NCBI RefSeq assembly: GCF_000935045.1
Contig: NZ_JYKS01000003.1
Coordinates: forward strand, 1-64,000
Reading direction: 5' to 3'
Source: Pseudomonas sp. 10-1B
GTDB lineage: Bacteria; Pseudomonadota; Gammaproteobacteria; Pseudomonadales; Pseudomonadaceae
Length of the DNA stretch: 64,000 nucleotides
In this document: positions 1 through 9,119 of the stretch, piece by piece
Layout: each line of letters opens with the position of its first letter
Position numbering within the stretch: position 1 is the stretch's first letter
Position numbers and translations under genes: made by a program
The notes under the pieces: generated by a model
The model's input: only the letters and a program-made list of their open reading frames with translations
What the model was told of the DNA's origin: nothing
Databases searched by the model: none

Positions 1-20
1 GCTCCCACAGGGGCCGGTGT
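1..20. repeat. Edge of a REP element
   Basis: The first bases (gctcccacag) match the outer end of the REP palindromes found throughout the window. The rest lies outside. It sits just after the dgcA stop on the minus strand. Confidence 0.5.
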
Positions 21-35
21 GTGCCGACAGTGCGA

Positions 36-2096
36 TCAAAAGTCCTTGCACAGGCGCAAGGCGTCGTAGATCGCCGCATGCACGTTGCGCTGGGCCACGC
101 AGTCGCCGATGCGGTACAGCAGGTAGCCTTCGCCCGGCTGGCTGAGGATCGGCTGTGGCTTGATGGCGAACAGCGCCTCCACGTCGATCTGGCCTTGGTT
201 GCGCGAACCTTCCTTCAGGGCGTAGTACAGCTCCTCGTCAGGGCGCACGCCGTTCTCCACTACCACCTGGTCGACCACGCGCTCTTCCTTGGCGCCGGTG
301 TACTCGTTCTCCAGCACCGCCACCAGCTTGTCGCCTTCGCGGTAGACCTTTTCCAGCATCATGTCGCCGGTCATGATCACTTCTTTGGGGTACATGCTGC
401 GGTAGTAGGTCGGGAAGGTGGTACCACCCATGGCCACGCCCGGCTTGATGTCGTCGGTGACGATCTCGACCTGGCTGCCCTTGTCGGCGATGAAGTCGGC
501 CACCGACATGCCGGTGAACTCGCAGATGGTGTCGTACACCAGCACGTTCTTGCCCGGTGCAACCTTGCCGTCGAGCACGTCCCAGCTGCTGACCACCAGC
601 CCTTCGGCGGCGCCCCAGTGCTCGTTCTGCTCGAGGAACGAATGCCCGCCCACGGCCAGCACGATCACATCCGGGCGCAGGTCCTGGATGGTCGCCACGT
701 CGGCAGCGGTACCCAGGCGCAGGTCGACCTTCAGACGCGCCAGCTCCAGCTGGTACCAGCGGGTGATACCGGCAATCTGGTCACGCTGCGGCGCCTTGGC
801 AGCGATGGTGATCTGCCCGCCTATCTGGTCCTTCTTCTCGAACAGGGTCACATCGTGGCCGCGTTCGGCAGCCACGCGGGCCGCTTCCATGCCGGCCGGG
901 CCAGCACCTACCACCACCACCTTGCGCTTGACGCCGGTGGTCTTCTCGATGATGTGCGGCACGCCCATGTATTCACGGGAGGTGGCGGCGTTCTGGATGC
1001 ACAGCACATCCAGGCCCTGGTACTGGCGGTCGATGCAGTAGTTGGCACCGACGCACTGCTTGATCTGGTCGATCTGGCCCATCTTGATCTTGGCGATCAG
1101 GTGCGGATCGGCCATGTGCGCACGGGTCATGCCGACCATGTCCACGTAGCCGCCCTCGAGGATGCGCGTGGCCTGGTTCGGGTCCTTGATGTTCTGCGCG
1201 TGCAGCACCGGGACCTTGACCACTTCCTTGATGCCGGCCGCCAGGTGCAGGAACGGCTCCGGCGGGTAGCTCATGTTGGGGATGACGTTGGCCAGGGTGT
1301 TGTGGGTGTCGCAACCCGAGCCGACCACGCCGATGAAGTCGAGCATGCCGGTGGCGTCGTAGTAGGCGGCGATCTGCTTCATGTCCTCGTGGCTGAGGCC
1401 ATCGGGGTGGAACTCGTCGCCACAGATACGCATGCCCACGCAGAAGTCGTCACCGACCTCGGCGCGCACGGCTTTCAGCACTTCCAGACCGAACTTCATG
1501 CGGCCCTCGAAGGTGCCGCCCCATTCGTCGGTACGTTTGTTGACCCGCGGGCTCCAGAACTGGTCGATCATGTGCTGGTGCACCGCCGACAGCTCGACGC
1601 CGTCCAGGCCGCCCTCTTTGGCGCGGCGGGCAGCTTGCGCGTAATTGCCGATCACCCGCCAGATCTCTTCCACCTCGATGGTCTTGCAGGTGGCGCGGTG
1701 CACCGGTTCACGGATACCCGACGGCGACATCAGGGTCGGCCAGTTGAAGCCGTCCCAGCGCGAGCGACGGCCCATGTGGGTAATCTGGATCATGATCTTG
1801 GCGCCATGCTTGTGCATGGCGTCGGCCAGGTTCTGGAAGTGCGGGATGATGCGGTCGGTGGAGAGGTTGACCGATGCCCACCATTCCTGCGGGCTGTCGA
1901 TGGCCACCACCGACGAGCCGCCGCAGATCGCCAGGCCGATGCCGCCCTTGGCCTTTTCTTCGTAGTACTTCACGTAGCGATCGGTCGTCATGCCGCCGTC
2001 AGTGGCGTAGACCTCGGCGTGCGCGGTGCTGAGCACACGGTTGCGGATGGTCAGTTTGCCGATCTGGATCGGCTGGAACATTGCTTCGAATGCCAT
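36..2096 (-). CDS. dgcA: Dimethylglycine demethylase subunit DgcA
   Basis: A 686-residue flavoprotein of the old yellow enzyme/2,4-dienoyl-CoA reductase type. It is predicted to demethylate N,N-dimethylglycine to sarcosine in betaine catabolism, together with DgcB, which would lie to the left outside the window. The N-terminal ~370 residues form an FMN TIM barrel (MFQPIQIGKLTIRNRV start). Next come cysteines CVGANYC and VLCIQN, typical of the 4Fe-4S cluster of this family. A second nucleotide-binding domain begins with VVVVGAGPAGMEAA near residue 392. It is the third gene of a minus-strand run with the DUF5943 and dipeptidase genes, 15 bp after its neighbour. In P. aeruginosa the equivalent genes (PA5396-PA5399) belong to the GbdR regulon, and gbdR is also in this window. 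The name rests on context plus architecture; other members of this oxidoreductase family would look similar. Confidence 0.88.
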   Translation of the reverse strand: MAFEAMFQPIQIGKLTIRNRVLSTAHAEVYATDGGMTTDRYVKYYEEKAKGGIGLAICGGSSVVAIDSPQEWWASVNLSTDRIIPHFQNLADAMHKHGAKIMIQITHMGRRSRWDGFNWPTLMSPSGIREPVHRATCKTIEVEEIWRVIGNYAQAARRAKEGGLDGVELSAVHQHMIDQFWSPRVNKRTDEWGGTFEGRMKFGLEVLKAVRAEVGDDFCVGMRICGDEFHPDGLSHEDMKQIAAYYDATGMLDFIGVVGSGCDTHNTLANVIPNMSYPPEPFLHLAAGIKEVVKVPVLHAQNIKDPNQATRILEGGYVDMVGMTRAHMADPHLIAKIKMGQIDQIKQCVGANYCIDRQYQGLDVLCIQNAATSREYMGVPHIIEKTTGVKRKVVVVGAGPAGMEAARVAAERGHDVTLFEKKDQIGGQITIAAKAPQRDQIAGITRWYQLELARLKVDLRLGTAADVATIQDLRPDVIVLAVGGHSFLEQNEHWGAAEGLVVSSWDVLDGKVAPGKNVLVYDTICEFTGMSVADFIADKGSQVEIVTDDIKPGVAMGGTTFPTYYRSMYPKEVIMTGDMMLEKVYREGDKLVAVLENEYTGAKEERVVDQVVVENGVRPDEELYYALKEGSRNQGQIDVEALFAIKPQPILSQPGEGYLLYRIGDCVAQRNVHAAIYDALRLCKDF

Positions 2097-2111
2097 GACG
2101 CTATCTCCGGC

Positions 2112-2642
2112 TTACAACGGCTTTGTAACGAACAGGCCATCTTCGTGGCCTTCTTCCGAACCGCCGTAGACCTGTTCGGCCACAGTGCGGATCGAGCTGC
2201 CGCGGGCAGCGAGAATCTGGTCCATGGCGCCGGCGAACCAGCCGGTGAACATGTAGTCGACCTTGCGGCCGCACTTGCCATAGACGTACACGAACGCCGA
2301 GTGCTTGAGCTTGACGCTGCAAGTGCCTTTGTCGAGGTCGATGTCCTGGATTTCGAACAGGCCCCAGCCACGCTGGCTCAAGCGCTTCATGTAGTGCTCG
2401 AACACCGCCACGCCTTCCAGGCCATGGCACTCGGCTTCTTTTTCACACCAGTGCCAGGCGGACTTGTAGCCGGCCTTGTAGAGGATCTCGGCGTAGGCGT
2501 CGGCGCCCAGCACTTCCTCGATGCCCATGTGGTTGTTGACGAAGAAATGGCGCGGCACGTACAGCATCGGCAAGGCGTCGCTGGTCCAGACACCGGTCTC
2601 GCTGTCGACTTCGATTGGCAATTGCGGGGCGATCTTGGCCAT
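2112..2642 (-). CDS. DUF5943 (4-vinyl-reductase-like) protein of the dgc operon
   Basis: A 176-residue soluble protein with no signal peptide. I recognise it as the conserved small gene between the dipeptidase and dgcA in Pseudomonas (PA5397 type, DUF5943), related to 4-vinyl-reductase/V4R ligand-binding domains. Features are a central FEIQDIDL segment and the cysteines of SVKLKHSAFVYVYGKCGRKV. It is followed 15 bp later by dgcA, so co-transcription is likely. The biochemical role is unknown; its constant position suggests help in dimethylglycine/sarcosine breakdown. The start at 2642 is preceded on the minus strand by an AT-rich stretch with a weak GGAGTTGAG-type ribosome site. Confidence 0.8.
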   Translation of the reverse strand: MAKIAPQLPIEVDSETGVWTSDALPMLYVPRHFFVNNHMGIEEVLGADAYAEILYKAGYKSAWHWCEKEAECHGLEGVAVFEHYMKRLSQRGWGLFEIQDIDLDKGTCSVKLKHSAFVYVYGKCGRKVDYMFTGWFAGAMDQILAARGSSIRTVAEQVYGGSEEGHEDGLFVTKPL

Positions 2643-2719
2643 GGAAACTCAACTCCATAAAATTTTTTATTGGGATGCCCCGGCGTTGCTGGCAGGGGCT
2701 TTCAGGCTTGGAGAGCGGC

Positions 2720-3697
2720 TTACTCGCCCCACACGTCCTTGAGCACGTTCACCCAGTTCTCGCCCATGATCTTGCGCACCACGCGCTCGGAGTGGCCGCG
2801 CTTGAGCAAGGTTTCGGTGAGGTTGGGGAACTCGCCCACGGTGCGGATGCCCAGCGGGTTGATGATCTTGCCGAAGTTGGTCAGGCGACGGGCGTAGCCC
2901 TTGTCGTGGGTCAGGTACTCGAAGAAGTCCTGGCCGTGGCCCTGGGTGAAGTCGGTACCGATACCGATGGCGTCTTCACCGACGATGTTCATGGTGTACT
3001 CGATGGCCTCGGCGTAGTCGTCGATGGTCGAGTCGATGCCCTTGGCCAGGAACGGCGCGAACATGGTGACGCCAACGAAACCGCCGTGATCGGCGATGAA
3101 CTTCAGCTCTTCGTCCGACTTGTTGCGCGGGTGCTCTTTCAGGCCCGAGGGCAGGCAGTGCGAGTAGCACACCGGCTTTTTCGATTCGAGGATGACTTCT
3201 TCGGAAGTCTTGGAGCCGACGTGGGACAGGTCGCACATGATGCCGACACGGTTCATTTCGGCGACGATCTCGCGGCCGAAGCCCGACAGACCGCCGTCAC
3301 GCTCGTAGCAGCCGGTGCCCACCAGGTTCTGGGTGTTGTAGCACATCTGCACGATACCCACGCCCAGCTGCTTGAACACGTCGACGTAGGCGATCTGGTC
3401 TTCGAAGGCGTGGGCGTTCTGGAAGCCGAAGAGGATGCCGGTCTTGCCCAGTTCCTTGGCCTTGCGGATGTCGGCGGTGGTACGCACCGGCATCACCAGG
3501 TCACTGTTTTCGCGGATCAGTTTCTGGCTGGCGGCGATCTGGTCGACGGTCGCCTTGAAACCTTCCCAGACCGACACCGTGCAGTTGGCCGCAGTCAGCC
3601 CGCCTTTGCGCATGTCTTCGAACAGCTCGCGGTTCCATTTGGCAATGATCAGGCCATCGATGACGATGCTGTCGGCGTGTAATTCGGCTGGGCTCAT
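2720..3697 (-). CDS. Membrane dipeptidase-like protein (peptidase family M19)
   Basis: A renal-dipeptidase (M19) amidohydrolase-fold protein of 325 residues. I start it at 3697 (MSPAELHADSIVIDGL) because a GGGGAC ribosome site lies just upstream and 325 is the usual length; the frame stays open for 45 more codons without a ribosome site. Metal-site motifs seen are DGLIIAKWN near the N terminus (the first Asp replaces the usual D-x-H-N), YSHC, CDLSHVG, and IGIGTDFTQGHG towards the C terminus. It opens the minus-strand run ending in dgcA. In P. aeruginosa the homologue (PA5396) belongs to the betaine regulon. Its substrate is unknown; because DGLI replaces the canonical histidine-bearing motif, ordinary dipeptidase activity should not be assumed. 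Confidence 0.85.
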   Translation of the reverse strand: MSPAELHADSIVIDGLIIAKWNRELFEDMRKGGLTAANCTVSVWEGFKATVDQIAASQKLIRENSDLVMPVRTTADIRKAKELGKTGILFGFQNAHAFEDQIAYVDVFKQLGVGIVQMCYNTQNLVGTGCYERDGGLSGFGREIVAEMNRVGIMCDLSHVGSKTSEEVILESKKPVCYSHCLPSGLKEHPRNKSDEELKFIADHGGFVGVTMFAPFLAKGIDSTIDDYAEAIEYTMNIVGEDAIGIGTDFTQGHGQDFFEYLTHDKGYARRLTNFGKIINPLGIRTVGEFPNLTETLLKRGHSERVVRKIMGENWVNVLKDVWGE

Positions 3698-3864
3698 CAG
3701 GCTGTCCCCTTTTATAGAGTTGGGTCGCGCCAAACCTTCTGCCGGCGCTTTGAGGCCAGCATATGCCTGTGCCCCGAGGCGCCCCGATGCAAAAACGACA
3801 GGGGGTTTGCCGAAAGCGTCAAACGTGCGCAAGCGCTGCGGTTGGCCCTGCCAAATCCACCGGC

Positions 3865-3897
3865 AAAGGCTTCCCAGGCAGCGCGTGGGAAGCCTTT
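3865..3897. repeat. Perfect 12-bp hairpin in a divergent intergenic region
   Basis: AAAGGCTTCCCA is repeated inverted as TGGGAAGCCTTT with a 9-nt spacer. It resembles a bidirectional terminator, but it lies between the divergent dipeptidase (start 3697) and metallophosphoesterase (start 3979) genes, where no transcript end is expected. It could be an operator, an insulator or the end of an unseen small RNA. Confidence 0.6.
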
Positions 3898-3978
3898 CCT
3901 CCTAAAAGATGTGCGAGTTACCAAGCCCATGGGCAGGTTCTAGGGTGGCGGCTCCTATCACGTAATTGGAGCGTCACC

Positions 3979-5412
3979 ATGTTTCACCACGGTTCATCAC
4001 GCCTAAACGTCATGCCCCGGCTGCTTGGCTTGGCATTCGCCGCCGTGCTGTTGAGCACCCCGCAAGCGCAAGCACAAAATGTAGGCTGCGAAGCGACCTA
4101 CACCGATAGCTTCAAAGACTACATCCGCCCAGGCTGGCAAGACATTGCCGACTACCCCAACAACCAGCAAAAATTCATCCTCGCGTCGGACCCACAGCCA
4201 TTTCGCGCCATGACGCAGCGCAGCCCTTATGCGGAAAAAATCAACTCCACTCAATGGTATGGCAACATTGACCGGATCACCGAGCAGATACGCACGGATC
4301 GCCAGGCATCCTATTACGTGCCGTTGATCATCAATGGCGACCTGACAGAGTTTGGCCACAGCAACGAACGCAAAGCGATGCAGCGTAAGATGAAGCAAGC
4401 TAACGCCAGCCGCCCCGGCCCGCTGATGCTACCCGGCATGGGTAACCACGATTACGACCAGAACGTCGGCGACTGCAGCAACAATGGCTGCGCACGAGAC
4501 TCGGTGTGCGACATGCTCATGTGGGTGAAGACCCTCTCTCCGGCCTCTTTCGACTACCGCTGGGACAATTCGAAGAGAACCCATCGCGGTTCGTTCGCCT
4601 ACTCGGTGGATGTCGGGCGCGTGCGTGTCGTGCAATTGCACCTAGAACCCACCTATACCCGTCACTTCGAGACCGGGGGCGGATTCGCTCATAACAAGAA
4701 GGCACGTTTCTCCATCACCTCGGCGATGGACTGGCTGGAGCGCGACCTGAAAACCGCCAGCGAACGAGGGCAACACGTCATCGTCAATCTGCACAAGCGT
4801 AGCGGATGGCAGGACACAGCAGTGCGCGACGATCGGTTCCGCAAGTTGCTCGAACAGCATAAGGTCGTGGCGGTATTCGCCGGCCACCTGCATAACCAGT
4901 TGGGCGCGGCGGGTACCATCGGCAAGGTGCCGGTGTTCCAGACGGGCGCGATGTTGGCCGAGAGCTACCTGCGCGTGACATTCGATTGGTCGACCTACAA
5001 GATGCACGTAGTACCGGTGGCACTGGGTCGCACCCCGCCTGCAACACGGGTGGTCGACCTCGAACGCAAGCCCGACTCGCCGGTAAAGGTCACGCTGTAC
5101 GCCAACGCCACGTTCACCGGCTCGCGTTGCGAGGTCACCCTCAAGAGCCCGCAAAGCGTGAACCTGAACACCCAGGCGGTGTGCTCCTTCAGCCCCAAAT
5201 CCGCCAAGGTCTCGCCACTCCCTGCCGGCCAGCGCCTGTGCTTCGAAAAGGCCGATGGCTCGCGTAATCGTTGTTTCAATGGCAGCCTGACCCGCGCATT
5301 CGAAACGGCCAACTTCGATCTGCAACCGCAATTACCACCAGGCATGCAGCGCACGATCAGGGGCTACCCAATGAATGGTCATGTCGACCGGCTGGTGTAT
5401 TCAAAGCCCTGA
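3979..5412 (+). CDS. Secreted calcineurin-like metallophosphoesterase with crystallin-like tail
   Basis: A 477-residue protein starting at 3979 (MFHHGSSR), chosen for the upstream TTGGAG and the signal peptide ending ...STPQAQAQ near residue 34. The metallophosphoesterase core shows SDPQ in place of the usual D-x-H motif, NGDLTEFG (GD-x-x-E), GMGNHD, VNLHKRSG and FAGHLHN. The dinuclear metal centre is therefore largely present, but the first His is Gln; I recall other Pseudomonas members of this subfamily with the same SDPQ. The last ~110 residues (from VKVTLYANATFTGS) have a Cys-containing beta pattern like a beta/gamma-crystallin or carbohydrate-binding module. Substrate is unknown; a periplasmic or secreted phosphodiesterase is likely. 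It stands alone, followed 104 bp later by the LprI-like gene. Confidence 0.75.
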   Translation: MFHHGSSRLNVMPRLLGLAFAAVLLSTPQAQAQNVGCEATYTDSFKDYIRPGWQDIADYPNNQQKFILASDPQPFRAMTQRSPYAEKINSTQWYGNIDRITEQIRTDRQASYYVPLIINGDLTEFGHSNERKAMQRKMKQANASRPGPLMLPGMGNHDYDQNVGDCSNNGCARDSVCDMLMWVKTLSPASFDYRWDNSKRTHRGSFAYSVDVGRVRVVQLHLEPTYTRHFETGGGFAHNKKARFSITSAMDWLERDLKTASERGQHVIVNLHKRSGWQDTAVRDDRFRKLLEQHKVVAVFAGHLHNQLGAAGTIGKVPVFQTGAMLAESYLRVTFDWSTYKMHVVPVALGRTPPATRVVDLERKPDSPVKVTLYANATFTGSRCEVTLKSPQSVNLNTQAVCSFSPKSAKVSPLPAGQRLCFEKADGSRNRCFNGSLTRAFETANFDLQPQLPPGMQRTIRGYPMNGHVDRLVYSKP

Positions 5413-5516
5413 CACCGCCACCGGCCGCTGGATGAACATTTCGTCAGGTAGCTACCGCAACGGCCAACGCTGAGCGAGAATCTCGACCATTCGTCAGCCT
5501 GTTGAGGAGAAAACGG

Positions 5517-5918
5517 ATGAAATCAATGGCATGGCTGGTACTGCTGGCCGTCGTATCGGGCGCCCAGGCCGGCGAGGAAGAAAGCACCCCGTGCGACAAC
5601 GTCGAGACCGACCAGCAGACCTATGCCTGCGCTGCCTTCAACAAGCAGACCGCCGAACGCGAGCTGAAAGCGGCATATGACGACCTGACCCAGCGCATCC
5701 GCGACCAGTATGCCGACGATGGCGACCAGGCCAGCGCGCTGGTCGGGCGCATGGAGGCGGCGGAGAAGCTTTGGGCGCAGTTGCGCGATGCCGATTGCAA
5801 GGTCGAGACCTATGCCGAGAAGCCCGGCAGCAAGGCGTTCCAGGCGGCGTGGGATACCTGCGTGGCGCAGCGCAGTGATGATCGTTCGGAGTATTTGCAG
5901 TCCATTGGGCAACAATGA
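5517..5918 (+). CDS. LprI-like (DUF1311) small periplasmic protein
   Basis: A 133-residue protein. The start at 5517 (MKSMAWLVLL) follows an ideal GAGGAGA site and gives a clean signal peptide cut near AQAG. The mature part has the DUF1311/lysozyme-inhibitor LprI N-terminal pattern: Cys, TYAC-x-x-x-x-x-x-TAERELKAAYDDL, then DADCKVE and WDTCVAQR. The four cysteines probably form two disulphides. Proteins of this group are periplasmic; some inhibit lysozyme, but most are untested. A REPIN follows directly. Confidence 0.75.
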   Translation: MKSMAWLVLLAVVSGAQAGEEESTPCDNVETDQQTYACAAFNKQTAERELKAAYDDLTQRIRDQYADDGDQASALVGRMEAAEKLWAQLRDADCKVETYAEKPGSKAFQAAWDTCVAQRSDDRSEYLQSIGQQ

Positions 5919-5935
5919 AGACTCGCTTTCCTGCA

Positions 5936-6037
5936 CTGGCCTCATCGCCGGCAAGCCAGCTCCCACAGGTACTGCACAAGGCTTGAGTACTGTGGGGTAC
6001 CTGTGGGAGCTGGCTTGCCGGCGATGAGGCCAGTACA
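5936..6037. repeat. REPIN (inverted REP pair), GCTGGCTTGCCGGC type
   Basis: Two REP arms face each other: ATCGCCGGCAAGCCAGCTCC around 5944-5963 and its mirror around 6006-6025. They lie between the convergent LprI-like and cdhR genes. Both arms carry the same subtype. Confidence 0.9.
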
Positions 6038-6045
6038 GGAGGACC

Positions 6046-6990
6046 TCAGACGGCCCTCACCAGGCGGTCCTCCCGCGGGCAACGCTGATACCGCGCCCGG
6101 TAGCAACGGGTAAAGTACGAAGCCGACTCGAACCCGCACGCCACGCCCACTTCCAGCACACTCATGTCAGTCTGGCGCAGCAGCTGCCGTGCCTTGTCCA
6201 GGCGCAGCCGCAAATAGAACCCACTGGGCGTGTCGTCCAGATGCAAACGGAACAGTCGCTCCAACTGCCGCCGGGTCACCTGCACCGCATCGGCCAGCAC
6301 CTGGGTATTGAGCGGCTGCTCGATATTGCGCTCCATCTCGCCGATCACCTTCACCAGCTTCTTGTTGCTGAGGCCGTACCGGCTGGCGATCTGCATGCGC
6401 TGGTGGTCCTGACGCGGGCGGATGCGCCCGAGCACGAACTGCTCGGACACCTGCACCGCCAGCTCGCTGCCATGGGCCTGGGCAATCAGGTCGAGCATCA
6501 GGTCGATCGACGCGGTGCCCCCCGCACAGGTGATACGTCGCCGGTCGATCTCGAACAACTCCTGGGTTACCTGCAAACGTGGATAGCGCTCCTTGAACGC
6601 ATCCAGCGCTTCCCAGTGCAAGGTTGCGCGGTATCCGTCGAGCAAGCCGGCTTCAGCCAGCACCACCGGGCCGGTGTCGATGCCGCCGAGAATCACCCCT
6701 TCATGGTCGAGCCGGCGCAGCATCTGCTGCAGCCGTGCGCCATAACAGGCCAGCGGTTCGAAGCCAGCTACGATCAGCAGCACACCTCCCGGCTCGCCCT
6801 CCCCGAGTGCGCCATCGGCATTCACCGACATGCCGTTGCTCGCCTGCACTGCCCCGCCATCCAGGCTGAGCACGCGCCAGCGGTACGACGGCTCCTTGAA
6901 ACGGTTGGCCACGCGCAGCGGTTCCAGTGCGCTGATAAAGCCCATTGCCGAGAACCCCGGCAACAACAGGAAATGAATCAGTTGCGGCAT
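6046..6990 (-). CDS. cdhR: Carnitine catabolism activator CdhR (GlxA/AraC family)
   Basis: A 314-residue regulator: N-terminal DJ-1/PfpI-like ligand domain (MPQLIHFLLLPGFSAMGF to about residue 190) and C-terminal AraC/XylS double helix-turn-helix (VTRRQLERLFRLHLDD; SVLEVGVACGFESASYFTRC). The start at 6990 is taken from the family pattern; the frame is open further upstream. It is divergent from caiX-cdhC-cdhA-cdhB, as in P. aeruginosa where CdhR activates carnitine dehydrogenase genes. The 147-bp caiX-cdhR spacer must hold both promoters. It is a paralogue of gbdR in this same window. Confidence 0.88.
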   Translation of the reverse strand: MPQLIHFLLLPGFSAMGFISALEPLRVANRFKEPSYRWRVLSLDGGAVQASNGMSVNADGALGEGEPGGVLLIVAGFEPLACYGARLQQMLRRLDHEGVILGGIDTGPVVLAEAGLLDGYRATLHWEALDAFKERYPRLQVTQELFEIDRRRITCAGGTASIDLMLDLIAQAHGSELAVQVSEQFVLGRIRPRQDHQRMQIASRYGLSNKKLVKVIGEMERNIEQPLNTQVLADAVQVTRRQLERLFRLHLDDTPSGFYLRLRLDKARQLLRQTDMSVLEVGVACGFESASYFTRCYRARYQRCPREDRLVRAV

Positions 6991-7137
6991 TGCATGCTCC
7001 ACGGTTGAAGGTGGTCGCCTCCGTGCAAATCTTGGTCGCCAGAGTGCGATTTTCCACCCTTGCAGCAGCGTAGCGTGTTCACACAGCCCAGAGAGGCTGG
7101 AACCCAATAAAAAATGCCCTGCCGATGGAGAGCCACC

Positions 7138-8082
7138 ATGCACAGCTTGATCCGCCGCAGCCTGTTGACCCTTGCCCTGAGCAGCATCGCCACTTCCCCA
7201 CTATTCGCCGCCGAGCCCGCGGCCTGCAAGAACGTCCGCCTGGGCGTGGTCAACTGGACCGACGTCATCGCTACCAGCGCCATGGCCCAGGTGCTGCTCG
7301 ATGGCCTGGGCTACCAGACCAAACAGACCAGTGCTTCGCAGCAGATCATCTTCGCCGGCATCCGCGACAAACGCCTGGATATGTTCCTGGGTTACTGGAA
7401 CCCGATCATGACCCAGACCATCACCCCCTTCGTCGACGCCGGGCAGGTAAAGGTGCTCGACAAGCCCAGCCTGGAAGATGCCCGCGCCACCCTGGCAGTG
7501 CCCAAGTACCTGGCCGACAAGGGCTTGAAGAGCTTCGCCGATATCCACAAGTTCGAAAAGGAACTGGGCGGGAAAATCTACGGTATCGAGCCTGGCTCCG
7601 GTGCCAATACCCAGATCAAGGCGATGATCGCCAAGAACCAGTTCGACCTGGGCAAGTTCCAGCTGGTCGAGTCCAGCGAAGCCGGCATGCTCGCCGCCGT
7701 CGACCGCGCGGTGCGGCGCAAGCAAGCCGTGGTGTTCTTCGGCTGGGCGCCACACCCGATGAACGTGAACATCGACATGGTCTACCTGGGCGACAGCCAG
7801 GACGCCCTGGGCCCTGACGAAGGCCGGGCGACGGTGTGGACGGTAACCGCGCCAGACTACGCCGAACGCTGCCCCAACGCCCACCGCCTGCTGGCCAACC
7901 TGAACTTCAGCGCCGAGGACGAGAGCCGCATGATGCAGCCGCTGCTCGAGCACAAGGATGCGCTGGAATCGGCCCGCCAGTGGCTCAAGGACCACCCCGA
8001 GGACAAGGCCCGCTGGCTGCAAGGTGTGACCACCTTCGATGGCAAGCCGGCTGCTGAAAACCTCAAGCTTACCGCCAACTGA
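7138..8082 (+). CDS. caiX: Carnitine-binding periplasmic protein CaiX
   Basis: A 314-residue substrate-binding protein of the ProX/OpuAC glycine-betaine type. The start at 7138 has a GGAGAG site and a signal peptide ending ...SPLFAAEPAAC. Ligand-cage aromatic residues appear in VNWTDV and LGYWNP, and the family motif IYGIEPGSGAN is present. There is no permease or ATPase next to it. In P. aeruginosa CaiX, like BetX, is known to borrow the CbcWV core; cbcWV lie 8 kb away here (15910-17930). It is a paralogue of cbcX. First gene of the carnitine operon, divergent from cdhR. Confidence 0.88.
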   Translation: MHSLIRRSLLTLALSSIATSPLFAAEPAACKNVRLGVVNWTDVIATSAMAQVLLDGLGYQTKQTSASQQIIFAGIRDKRLDMFLGYWNPIMTQTITPFVDAGQVKVLDKPSLEDARATLAVPKYLADKGLKSFADIHKFEKELGGKIYGIEPGSGANTQIKAMIAKNQFDLGKFQLVESSEAGMLAAVDRAVRRKQAVVFFGWAPHPMNVNIDMVYLGDSQDALGPDEGRATVWTVTAPDYAERCPNAHRLLANLNFSAEDESRMMQPLLEHKDALESARQWLKDHPEDKARWLQGVTTFDGKPAAENLKLTAN

Positions 8083-8089
8083 CAGGGCC

Positions 8090-8184
8090 TCTTCGCGGGC
8101 GCGCCCGCTCCCACAGGATACGCCTTGGCCAGGGCCATCACGGTCCCCTGTGGGAGCTGGCTTGCCGGCGATAGGGCCAGCACA
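8090..8184. repeat. REPIN with two different arm types
   Basis: The left arm (TTCGCGGGCGCGCCCGCTCC) and right arm (GGAGCTGGCTTGCCGGCGAT) belong to different REP subtypes, unlike most pairs in the window. It lies between caiX and cdhC inside the presumed operon. Confidence 0.85.
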
Positions 8185-8204
8185 AACACCACAAGGAACC
8201 CGCC

Positions 8205-9089
8205 ATGAACCATGACGTCATCATCACCTGCGCCCTGACCGGCGCTGGCGACACCGCCTCGAAAAGCCACCTTGTTCCCGTTACCCCCAAGCAAATCGCC
8301 GAAGCCGCCGTCGAAGCCGCCAAGGCCGGCGCCACCGTGGTCCACTGCCACGTCCGTGACCCGCAAACCGGCCGTTTCAGCCGTGACGTGGCGCTGTACC
8401 GCGAAGTCATGGAGCGCATCCGCGAAGCCGACGTGGACATCATCGTCAACCTCACCGCCGGCATGGGTGGCGACCTGGAAATCGGCCCAGGTGAAACGCC
8501 CATGGAGTTCGGCCCGGGCACCGACCTGATCGGCCCGCTGGAACGCCTGGCCCATGTCGAAGCGCTGCTGCCGGAAATCTGCACGCTCGATTGCGGCACC
8601 CTCAACTTCGGCGACGGCAACTCGATATACGTCTCCACCCCGGCGCAACTGCGTGCCGGCGCCAAGCGCATCACCGAGCTGGGCGTGAAAGCCGAGCTGG
8701 AAATCTTCGACACCGGCCACCTGTGGTTCGCCAAGCAGATGATGAAAGAAGGCCTGCTCGACGACCCGCTGTTCCAGCTGTGCCTGGGCATTCCATGGGG
8801 TGCTCCAGCCGATACCACCACCATGAAGGCGATGGTCGACAACCTGCCGGCCAACGTGACCTGGGCTGGCTTCGGCATCGGCCGCATGCAGATGCCGATG
8901 GCGGCGCAAGCCGTGCTGCTGGGCGGCAACGTGCGGGTGGGACTGGAAGACAACCTGTACCTGGACCGTGGCGTGCTGGCCAGCAACGGCCAATTGGTCG
9001 AGCGTGCGGTAGAGATCATTTCGCGCCTGGGCGCCCGTGTGCTGACCCCGGCCGAAGGCCGGGAAAAGATGAACCTCAAACGCCGCTGA
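8205..9089 (+). CDS. cdhC: Dehydrocarnitine cleavage enzyme CdhC (BKACE family)
   Basis: A 294-residue TIM-barrel protein of the beta-keto acid cleavage enzyme (DUF849) family. It is expected to condense 3-dehydrocarnitine with acetyl-CoA, giving acetoacetate and betainyl-CoA. The N terminus shows [10 protein letters not shown]; zinc-ligand motifs are HCHVRDP near residue 46 and VNLTAGMGG, with a later [10 protein letters not shown] containing the catalytic Glu/Arg region. The start is preceded by AAGGA. It sits between caiX and cdhA exactly as in the P. aeruginosa carnitine operon, which fixes the substrate better than sequence alone. Confidence 0.9.
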   Translation: MNHDVIITCALTGAGDTASKSHLVPVTPKQIAEAAVEAAKAGATVVHCHVRDPQTGRFSRDVALYREVMERIREADVDIIVNLTAGMGGDLEIGPGETPMEFGPGTDLIGPLERLAHVEALLPEICTLDCGTLNFGDGNSIYVSTPAQLRAGAKRITELGVKAELEIFDTGHLWFAKQMMKEGLLDDPLFQLCLGIPWGAPADTTTMKAMVDNLPANVTWAGFGIGRMQMPMAAQAVLLGGNVRVGLEDNLYLDRGVLASNGQLVERAVEIISRLGARVLTPAEGREKMNLKRR

Positions 9090-9119
9090 TCCCTTCAACG
9101 ATCGCAGCTGCACCAGAGA

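Noticed and set aside
21-2660. A very long open frame (879 codons) on the plus strand
   Set aside because: It lies exactly opposite dgcA and the DUF5943 gene. It is His/Val/Ala-rich without motifs, typical of antisense frames in GC-rich DNA.
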